Shown here: piece by piece, positions 14,642-21,361 of the stretch
Position numbering within the stretch: position 1 is the first letter of the stretch
Layout: each line of letters begins with the position of its first letter
Translations under genes and position numbers: made by a program
Notes under the pieces: generated by a model
Databases searched by the model: none
What the model was told of the DNA's origin: nothing
Seen by the model: the letters and a program-made list of their open reading frames with translations, nothing else
Source: DASQFD01 sp035633255
GTDB taxonomy: Bacteria > Actinomycetota > Actinomycetes > Actinomycetales > Dermatophilaceae
Direction of reading: 5' to 3'
Assembly (NCBI GenBank): GCA_035633255.1
Contig: DASQFD010000085.1
Span: 1-44,137 of the forward strand
DNA: 44,137 bases

Positions 14642-16105
14642 ATGACGACGACGACGCCGGCGACCGTGGTGGACCGGGTGCGCAAGCAGCTGCTCATCGG
14701 CGGGGCGTGGCGCGACGCCGAGGGTGGCGCGACCCTCGGGGTGGACGACCCCGCGACCGGGACCGAGCTGGCCCGGGTCGCGGACGCCTCGGTCGCCGAC
14801 GGCCGGGCCGCCCTCGACGCGGCGGCGGCGGCGCAGGAGGAGTGGGCGGCCGTGCCGCCGCGCGACCGCGGGGAGATCCTGCGGGCGGCGTTCGAGACGG
14901 TGACCGAGCGCGCGGACGACTTCGCGATGCTCATGACCCTGGAGATGGGCAAGCCGCTCGCGGAGGCGCGGGGCGAGGTGGCCTACGGCGCGGAGTTCTT
15001 CCGGTGGTTCTCCGAGGAGGCGGTGCGGGTGCACGGGCGCTGGTCGACGGCGCCGAACGGCGCCACCCGGCTGGTGACGATGAAGATGCCGGTGGGTCCG
15101 ACGCTGATGATCACGCCGTGGAACTTCCCGCTGGCCATGGGGACGCGCAAGATCGGCCCGGCGGTCGCCGCCGGCTGCACCATGGTGGTCAAGCCCGCGA
15201 GCCAGACGCCGCTGACGATGCTCGCGCTCGCCGACGTGCTGGGAGAGTGCGGCCTGCCGGCCGGGGTGCTCAACGTCGTGACGACGAAGCACACGGGGGC
15301 GGTGATGGAGCCCCTGATCCGCGACCCGCGGCTGCGCAAGCTGACCTTCACCGGGTCGACCGAGGTGGGCAAGCGGCTCGTGGAGCAGTCGGCCGAGCAG
15401 CTGCTGCGGGTGTCGATGGAGCTCGGAGGGAATGCGCCGTTCGTCGTGTTCGAGGACGCCGACGTCGACGCGGCGGTGTCGGGCGCGATGCTGGCGAAGA
15501 TGCGCAATATCGGCGAGGCGTGCACGGCCGCGAACCGGTTCTTCGTGCACGTGTCGGTTGCCGAGGAGTTCTCCGAGAAGTTCGCGGCCCGGATGGCGGC
15601 GCTGACGGTCGGCCCGGGCACGGAGGACGGCGTGGACGTCGGGCCGCTCGTCGACGCTCCGTCGCGGGAGAAGGTCACCGAGCTCGTCGAGGACGCCCGG
15701 CAGGCCGGCGGCACCGTGGTCACGGGTGGGGAGGCGCACGACGGGCCCGGGTTCTTCTACGCCCCGACGGTGATCACCGGCGTGCCGATGAGCGCGCGCG
15801 TGATGAGCGAGGAGATCTTCGGCCCGGTCGCGCCCATCTCGACCTTCGCGACCGAGGAGGAGGTGCTGGAGAAGGCGAACGGCACCGAGTACGGCCTGGT
15901 GGCGTACGTCTACACGCGGGACCTGTCGCGGACCATCCGGGTCAGCGAGAAGCTGCAGTTCGGCATGGTCGGCGTCAACCAGGGGGTGGTGTCCAACCCC
16001 GCCGCGCCCTTCGGCGGGGTCAAGCAGTCCGGCTTCGGGCGCGAGGGCGGGTTCGAGGGCATCGAGGAGTACCTCGAGACGAAGTACGTCGGCATCGCCC
16101 CCTGA
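14642..16105 (+). CDS. gabD: NAD(P)-dependent succinate-semialdehyde dehydrogenase
   Basis: A 487-residue aldehyde dehydrogenase with catalytic Asn161 (TPWNFPL), Glu260 (ELGGNAP) and Cys294 (GEACTAANR). LEMGKPLAEARGE (100-112) and the HGRWSTAPNG region are typical of succinate-semialdehyde dehydrogenases. It would convert succinic semialdehyde, the product of GABA transamination, to succinate, the last step of the putrescine route encoded upstream. The ATG at 14642 is preceded by AAGGAG with an 8-nt spacer. It is separated from the main cluster by the vapBC pair and probably has its own promoter. Confidence 0.9.
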   Translation: MTTTTPATVVDRVRKQLLIGGAWRDAEGGATLGVDDPATGTELARVADASVADGRAALDAAAAAQEEWAAVPPRDRGEILRAAFETVTERADDFAMLMTLEMGKPLAEARGEVAYGAEFFRWFSEEAVRVHGRWSTAPNGATRLVTMKMPVGPTLMITPWNFPLAMGTRKIGPAVAAGCTMVVKPASQTPLTMLALADVLGECGLPAGVLNVVTTKHTGAVMEPLIRDPRLRKLTFTGSTEVGKRLVEQSAEQLLRVSMELGGNAPFVVFEDADVDAAVSGAMLAKMRNIGEACTAANRFFVHVSVAEEFSEKFAARMAALTVGPGTEDGVDVGPLVDAPSREKVTELVEDARQAGGTVVTGGEAHDGPGFFYAPTVITGVPMSARVMSEEIFGPVAPISTFATEEEVLEKANGTEYGLVAYVYTRDLSRTIRVSEKLQFGMVGVNQGVVSNPAAPFGGVKQSGFGREGGFEGIEEYLETKYVGIAP

Positions 16106-16470
16106 CCCCGGAGGAGGGTGCACCGCCGCCCGCTCCCCTCATCTGGGCAGTTCCCAGCGTGCGCCAGCGCGCCGGCGGTCATGCCCGCCGGTCCGCGCGA
16201 GGCGGCCCGGGAGGCCAGGACGGAGAGTGTGACGGAGACGAGACACGGGTGACCCCCTCGGCCGCGGTGGATGCGCTTCCCAGCCAACGCCGCAGCCGCC
16301 CCGGGCGAGCGTCGCCGCGGTGACGATCACCGGACCGGTCGGCCAGCATCAGTCGAACAGCCGGAGGGAGCACTGGCCCGCACCCGGCATACGGACGAGG
16401 GCGTCAGCCGTTCGGCCACACCCACGCCGAAGCCGGCTCCCTCGTGACGGCGCTCTGGTGCACTCGACTC
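16106..16470. other. 365-bp gene-poor region after gabD with two hairpins
   Basis: No convincing gene was found on either strand; short open frames here do not resemble known proteins. Two hairpins follow gabD: CTGGG/CCCAG at 16143-16157 (5-nt loop) and CCGGCGG/CCGCCGG at 16172-16191 (6-nt loop). They may terminate the transcript, although no T-tract follows. A GGCATAC word lies at about 16387. The promoter of the DnaB-like gene must lie in the right part but could not be identified. Confidence 0.55.
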
Positions 16471-17670
16471 ATGACGACTGCCCCGACGACCCCCACCGTC
16501 CCGGAGCACCTCCGCGTCTCCCCGGCCGGCATGGCCTCCGGCGCCGCGGCGGAGACTCAGCGCCCGGCGCCGGCCGCCGAGTCGGCAACGGCGGTGGAGC
16601 CGGGCCCGGCCGTCGGTACGGGGGCGGCGACGGACGGCCCGAGCCGGGGCCAGCGCCTGCGGCGGCACTCGCTGGCGAGCCTGCTCGAGGAGACCGACGA
16701 GGCGATGCGCAGCGGGGTTCCGCCCGGGGCTCGGGTCTGGGCGACCGGTTTCGACGCGCTCGACCGGATCCTCGGCGGCGGGCTGCGCTCCGGTGAGCTC
16801 GTGCTCCTCGCGGGTGCACAGGCCAAGGGCAAGACGATGGTGGGCCTCCAGCTCGCCCGGGAGGCCGTCGCCCGCGGCGGCGCCGCCGTCCTGTTCTCCT
16901 TCGAGCACGAGGCGCACACCCTGGTCGAGCGGCTGCTCGCCCTCGAGGCCGCCGTGGCCGCGGACGCAACGGGGGAGGAGCGCCGGTCCGAGCTGGTCGC
17001 CGGCATCCACGACTTCCGGCTCGCGTTCGAGTCCCGACCGGAGGCCGGCAGCTCGCTGCGGTCCCGTCTCGCCATGCTGCCCTTCGGCGTGGAGGCTCTT
17101 GACGCCCTGACGGCATACGGGCCTCGCCTGCACATCCACGAGTCGAACGCCGGCACCACCGCTGCCCAGATCGCCGCGGTCGTCGCCGAGGTGGCCCGTG
17201 ACACCGGGCAGCCACCGCTCGTGCTCGTCGACTACCTGCAGAAGGTGCCCACCGACGTCGCCGGCGGCGAGGAGGAGCGGGTCAGCAAGGTCGCCGATTC
17301 GCTCAAGGACTTCGCCCTGGACGCCGGCCTGCCGGTCGTCGCGATCAGCGCGGCGGACAAGGGCATTCTCGGCGCGGGGCACCGGATGCGCAGCCACCAC
17401 CTACGCGGGTCCTCCGCGCTGGCCTACGAGTCCGACATCGTGCTGGTGCTCAGCGACAAGGACGACATCGTCTCCCGCGAGCACCTCGTCTACGACCTCG
17501 GCAACGCCGAGCGCTTCCACGCCTGGACCGTGCTCAGCGTCGAGAAGAACCGGCACGGGCTCGACCACGTCGACCTCGAGTTCCCCAAGGACTTCGCCCA
17601 CGCCCGGCTGGTGCCCACCGGTCGCCGGGTGGTCGAGCGCCTCATCGAGGAGCGCGTCTTCACCTCGTGA
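16471..17670 (+). CDS. stand-alone DnaB-C-terminal-like RecA-fold ATPase
   Basis: A 399-residue protein with a disordered Ala/Pro/Thr-rich N-terminus (1-60) and a RecA-type ATPase core like the C-terminal domain of replicative helicase DnaB. Walker A is GAQAKGKT (115-122), the DnaB-like FSFEHE follows at 142-147, Walker B is VLVDYLQ (251-257), and RGSSALAYESDIVLVLSD and SVEKNRHG (357-363) match the DnaB GS-ADVV and KNR-G segments. The DnaB N-terminal collar domain is absent, so it is unlikely to be the replicative helicase. RadA is less likely: no zinc finger or Lon-like domain is present. I chose the ATG at 16471; a GTG at 16444 is possible. No ribosome site is clear. A family-2 hairpin follows. 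Confidence 0.75.
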   Translation: MTTAPTTPTVPEHLRVSPAGMASGAAAETQRPAPAAESATAVEPGPAVGTGAATDGPSRGQRLRRHSLASLLEETDEAMRSGVPPGARVWATGFDALDRILGGGLRSGELVLLAGAQAKGKTMVGLQLAREAVARGGAAVLFSFEHEAHTLVERLLALEAAVAADATGEERRSELVAGIHDFRLAFESRPEAGSSLRSRLAMLPFGVEALDALTAYGPRLHIHESNAGTTAAQIAAVVAEVARDTGQPPLVLVDYLQKVPTDVAGGEEERVSKVADSLKDFALDAGLPVVAISAADKGILGAGHRMRSHHLRGSSALAYESDIVLVLSDKDDIVSREHLVYDLGNAERFHAWTVLSVEKNRHGLDHVDLEFPKDFAHARLVPTGRRVVERLIEERVFTS

Positions 17671-17720
17671 GCGACGCGCCGACCGCAGGCACGCTCCGTG
17701 AGGGTCGGTGTCTCGGGCTG

Positions 17721-17764
17721 CTGGGTGAACGAGGTGGGGTGATGACCCCACCTGCCCCACCCAG
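17721..17764. repeat. family-2 hairpin repeat, copy 1 (terminator-like)
   Basis: Nested inverted repeat: outer CTGGGTG (17721-17727) with CACCCAG (17758-17764), inner AGGTGGGGT (17732-17740) with ACCCCACCT (17745-17753) and a 4-nt loop. It lies 50 nt past the DnaB-like gene and upstream of dxr. The elements CTGGGTGAACG and ACCCCACCT-N-N-CCCACCCA recur after ispG (25292-25348). Confidence 0.8.
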
Positions 17765-17858
17765 GGGCCGAAGGGCGAGGCGGGCGCGACCGGGCCTCGC
17801 GGCAGGCCGTCGTCCTCGCGTCGCAGGCGCTGTCGCTGGCGTGAGTGACAATGGCCGG

Positions 17859-19061
17859 GTGACCTTGTCCCGCTCCGTCGCCGTGCTCGGCTCCACCGGG
17901 TCGATCGGCACCCAGGCGCTGGACGTCGTGGCGGCCCACCCCGACCGCTTCAGGCTGGCCGCCCTCTCCGCCGGGTCGAACGTCGACCTGCTCGCCCGCC
18001 AGGCCGTGCGCTTCCGCGTGCCGCTGCTGGCCGTCGCCGGTGCGCCCGCCGACGAGGTGCGCGCCACGGTGGAGAGGTATGCCGTGGGGGCCGGCGGGCC
18101 GGCATACCGGCCCGAGGTGGTGGTGGGGGAGGAGGCGGCCACGGTCGCCGCCGGCTGCGGGGCGGACGTCGTGCTCAACGGCATCACCGGCGCCATCGGG
18201 CTGCGGCCGACGCTGGCGGCGCTGGCGGCCCGGTCCACCCTCGCGCTCGCCAACAAGGAGTCGCTCATCGTCGGCGGGCACCTCGTGACCGCCGCGGCGG
18301 CCGAGGGGCAGGTGGTGCCGGTGGACTCCGAGCACTCGGCCATCGCCCAGAGCCTGCGCTCCGGTCGGGCCTCGGAGGTGCGCCGGCTCGTGGTGACCGC
18401 GAGCGGCGGGCCGTTCCGGGGCTGGAGCCGCGAGCGGTTGCGGGACGTCACGCCGGAGCAGGCGCTGCGGCACCCGAACTTCGCGATGGGCCGGGTGGTC
18501 ACGACCAACTCCGCCACGATGGTCAACAAGGGCCTGGAGGTCATAGAGGCGCACCTGCTCTTCGGGGTGCCGTTCGAGCGGATCGACGTCGTGGTGCACC
18601 CGCAGCAGCAGGTGCACTCGATGGTGGAGTTCCACGACGGGTCCACGGTGGCGCAGCTGGGCCCGCCGAGGATGCTCGTGCCCATCGCGCTGGGGCTGTC
18701 GTGGCCGGAGCGGCTGGTGGACGTCGACGTACCGTGCGACTGGAGCCGGGCGGCCACCTGGGAGTTCGAGCCGCTGGACGACGAGGCGTTCCCCGCCGTG
18801 CGGCTGGCGCGCCAGGTGGGGGCCGCGGGCGGCACCTACCCCGCGGCCTACAACGCGGCGAACGAGGTGTGCGTCGACGCCTTCCACGAGCGCCGGATCG
18901 GCTTCCTGGACATCGTCGACACGGTCCGCCGGGTCGTGGACCGGCACGACGGGAGTGCGGCGGACGCCTCGAGCGTTGAGGGTGTGATGCGTGCCGACGC
19001 GCAGGCGCGCGCCGAGGCCGCCGCGGTGCTCGGCCTGGTGACGGAGGGATCCCACTCGTGA
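17859..19061 (+). CDS. dxr: 1-deoxy-D-xylulose 5-phosphate reductoisomerase
   Basis: A 400-residue DXR (IspC), which makes 2-C-methyl-D-erythritol 4-phosphate in the MEP isoprenoid pathway. The NADPH motif GSTGSIG is at 11-17, ANKESL at 131-136, the metal-binding Asp156 and Glu158 in VDSEHSAI, then TASGGPFRGWSRE and the C-terminal YPAAYNAANEV. I prefer the GTG at 17859: a -10-like GACAAT (17847-17852) ends 6 nt upstream, which suits a leaderless start. A GTG at 17841 would add six residues. Its stop overlaps the site-2 protease start (GTGA), the usual actinobacterial coupling. ispG, from the same pathway, lies 5 kb downstream. Confidence 0.95.
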   Translation: MTLSRSVAVLGSTGSIGTQALDVVAAHPDRFRLAALSAGSNVDLLARQAVRFRVPLLAVAGAPADEVRATVERYAVGAGGPAYRPEVVVGEEAATVAAGCGADVVLNGITGAIGLRPTLAALAARSTLALANKESLIVGGHLVTAAAAEGQVVPVDSEHSAIAQSLRSGRASEVRRLVVTASGGPFRGWSRERLRDVTPEQALRHPNFAMGRVVTTNSATMVNKGLEVIEAHLLFGVPFERIDVVVHPQQQVHSMVEFHDGSTVAQLGPPRMLVPIALGLSWPERLVDVDVPCDWSRAATWEFEPLDDEAFPAVRLARQVGAAGGTYPAAYNAANEVCVDAFHERRIGFLDIVDTVRRVVDRHDGSAADASSVEGVMRADAQARAEAAAVLGLVTEGSHS

Positions 19062-20422
19062 CGATCGTGTGGTACCTGCTGGGCGTGCTCGTGCTCGCCA
19101 CCGGCGTCGCGGCCTCGATCGCCCTGCACGAGGTCGGGCACCTGCTGCCGGCGAAGCGGTTCGGCGTGCGGGTGACTCAGTACATGGTCGGCTTCGGGCC
19201 GACGATGTGGAGCCGGCGGCGGGGCGAGACGGAGTACGGCGTCAAGGCGGTGCCGCTCGGCGGCTACATCCGGATGATCGGCATGTTCCCGCCCAGGGCG
19301 GGCGACGACCCGGCCACCATGCGCGTCTCGAGCACTGGACGCTTCAGCCAGCTCGTCGACGAGGCGCGCCGCACCAGCCTCGAGGAGGCCCGCGACGGCG
19401 ACGAGCAGCGGGTCTTCTACCGGCTGTCGGTGCCGAAGAAGCTCGTCGTCATGCTGGGCGGGCCGACGATGAACCTGCTCATCGCGGTCGTCCTGCTCAC
19501 CGGCATCGTCACCCTCCACGGCAGCCCCACCGAGGAGCCCGGTGCGACGGTGGCGGCGGTGTCCGAGTGCGTGGTGCCCGCCAGCCAGGCCGCGACGACG
19601 ACCACGTGCGGTGACCAGCCCAAGACCCCGGCGTACGTCGCCGGCCTGCGGCCCGGTGACCGCTTCGTGTCCATCGGCGGCGCGGCCGTGGAGAGCCCGG
19701 ACGACGTCGGCGAGCTGATCCGCCCACGCGTGGACCAGCCGACCCAGATCGTCGTCGACCGCGGTGGCGAGCAGGTGACCGTCACGGCCACCCCCATCCG
19801 TAACACCGTGCCCGTCTACGACGACCAGAACCAGCCGGTCGTGGGGGCGGACGGGACGCCGCAGACCACCGAGGCCGGGTTCCTCGGTGTCTCCTCGGCG
19901 GCGCCCCTGGGCTACGAACCCCAGCCGGTGACCGCTGTCCCGGGCGTCGTCGCCGACGGGGTCTGGCGCACCGCCGGGGCCATTGTCCGGATCCCGGAGC
20001 GGATGGTGGGCGTCTACCAGGCGGCCTTCGGCGGCCAGGAGCGCTCGCTCGACAGCCCGGTCTCCGTCGTCGGCGTCGGCCGGGTTGCCGGTGACGTCAG
20101 CGCAGGGCGGCTCGACTCGGTGATCGGGGGCAGCCCGGGCGACCGGGTCTGGTTCCTCATCGGGCTTCTCGCCTCGCTGAACCTCATGCTGTTCGTCTTC
20201 AACCTGATCCCGCTGCTCCCCCTGGACGGCGGACACGTCGCCGGGGCGCTGTGGGAGGGCACCAAGCGGCACTGGGCCCGGTGGCGCGGGCGCCCGGACC
20301 CCGGCTACGTCGACGTCGCCAAGGCCCTACCGGTGGCGTATGCCGTCTCCATGGCGCTGCTCGTGATGTCGGCGCTGCTGATCTACGCCGACGTGGTCAA
20401 CCCGATCAAGCTGGGCGGCTGA
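19058..20422 (+). CDS. rip1: M50 site-2 protease (RseP/Rip1-like)
   Basis: A 454-residue membrane zinc metalloprotease. The HEVGH zinc motif is at 24-28 in the first membrane helix, and the third ligand motif LDGGH (389-393) is in a late helix. A PDZ domain (about 190-250, around AGLRPGDRFVSIGG) separates them. Such proteases cut transmembrane anti-sigma factors during regulated intramembrane proteolysis. It is translationally coupled to dxr. The stop codon directly abuts that of the convergent ppk2 (TGATCA, 20420-20425), leaving no space for a terminator. Confidence 0.93.
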   Translation: MTIVWYLLGVLVLATGVAASIALHEVGHLLPAKRFGVRVTQYMVGFGPTMWSRRRGETEYGVKAVPLGGYIRMIGMFPPRAGDDPATMRVSSTGRFSQLVDEARRTSLEEARDGDEQRVFYRLSVPKKLVVMLGGPTMNLLIAVVLLTGIVTLHGSPTEEPGATVAAVSECVVPASQAATTTTCGDQPKTPAYVAGLRPGDRFVSIGGAAVESPDDVGELIRPRVDQPTQIVVDRGGEQVTVTATPIRNTVPVYDDQNQPVVGADGTPQTTEAGFLGVSSAAPLGYEPQPVTAVPGVVADGVWRTAGAIVRIPERMVGVYQAAFGGQERSLDSPVSVVGVGRVAGDVSAGRLDSVIGGSPGDRVWFLIGLLASLNLMLFVFNLIPLLPLDGGHVAGALWEGTKRHWARWRGRPDPGYVDVAKALPVAYAVSMALLVMSALLIYADVVNPIKLGG

Positions 20423-21226
20423 TCACCCTTCCAGGCCCGCCGCGTGGTCGGGGACCTCGTGCTGCAGTGACCGGGCGGGGCGGACGTACCCGCGGGACGG
20501 CGGCCGCTCGGGAAGCGCCAGCTCGGGGGCCTCGACCTCCTCGTAGGGGACCTGCGAGAGCAGGTGGGCGATCATGTTGATCCTCGAGCGCCGCTTGTCG
20601 TCGCTCTCCACGACGTTCCAGCGGGCCTCGGGGATGTCGGTGTGCACCATCATGTCGTCCTTGGCGCGCGAGTAGTCCTCCCACCGTCGGACCGACTCCA
20701 GGTCGGTGGTGGAGAGCTTCCACCGCCGCATCGGGTCGGTCAGCCGGGACTCGAAGCGCCGTTGCTGCTCCGCGTCACTCACCGAGAACCAGTACTTGTG
20801 GAGGCGGATGCCGTCCTCGACGAGCATCCGCTCGAAGATCGGGCACTGGCGCAGGAAGCGCTGGTGCTCCTCCGGGGTGCAGTAGCCGAGGACCCGCTCG
20901 ACCCCGGCGCGGTTGTACCAGCTGCGGTCGAAGAGCACCATCTCGCCCGCGGCCGGGAGGTGCTCGACGTAGCGCTGGAAGTACCACCGGGTGCGCTGGC
21001 GGTCGGTGGGCGCCGGCAGCGCGACGATCCGCGCCTGCCGGGGGTTGAGGTACTCCGTGACCCGCTTGATCGTCGAGCCCTTGCCGGCGGCGTCGCGGCC
21101 TTCGAAGACCAGGACGACCCGCTCGCCCTCCCGGCGGACCCACTCCTGCATCTTCACCAGCTCGGCCTGCAAGCGGACCAGCTCGGCTTCGTACAGGCCC
21201 TTGTTCAGCCGTGGGTTCTTCGCCAT
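20423..21226 (-). CDS. ppk2: polyphosphate kinase 2 (PPK2 family)
   Basis: A 267-residue PPK2-family kinase that transfers phosphate between polyphosphate and nucleotides. Visible are Walker A EGRDAAGKGS (42-51), the DRSWYNRAGVERV Walker B segment (100-112) and the basic lid RRWKLSTTDLESVRRW. The single-domain size with the SRINMI helix fits class I PPK2 (ADP/GDP to ATP/GTP), though class cannot be fixed by eye. The ATG at 21226 is a good protein start; a GGGAGGAG sequence lies about 16 nt upstream, further than ideal. It is divergent from the P-type ATPase and convergent with the site-2 protease. Confidence 0.92.
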   Translation of the reverse strand: MAKNPRLNKGLYEAELVRLQAELVKMQEWVRREGERVVLVFEGRDAAGKGSTIKRVTEYLNPRQARIVALPAPTDRQRTRWYFQRYVEHLPAAGEMVLFDRSWYNRAGVERVLGYCTPEEHQRFLRQCPIFERMLVEDGIRLHKYWFSVSDAEQQRRFESRLTDPMRRWKLSTTDLESVRRWEDYSRAKDDMMVHTDIPEARWNVVESDDKRRSRINMIAHLLSQVPYEEVEAPELALPERPPSRGYVRPARSLQHEVPDHAAGLEG

Positions 21227-21361
21227 GGCGCCATCGTGTCACTCCTCCCGCCGGTGGGCGCACCCCCCGTCGTGAAGCGGGGGCGAGCCGCGGGCCTGCG
21301 TGGCGTGGCACACGTCGAACCGGCCAGACGGGCCGCACTGGGCGTGCGTATCGTGAGCCGG

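Noticed and set aside
16106..16470. Short genes in the gap after gabD
   Set aside because: Short open frames on both strands have no ribosome site, recognisable domain or biased composition typical of the neighbours.
16471..17670. radA (Sms) DNA repair gene
   Set aside because: No N-terminal zinc finger, no KNRFG motif and no Lon-like C-terminal domain; the motifs fit the DnaB core better.
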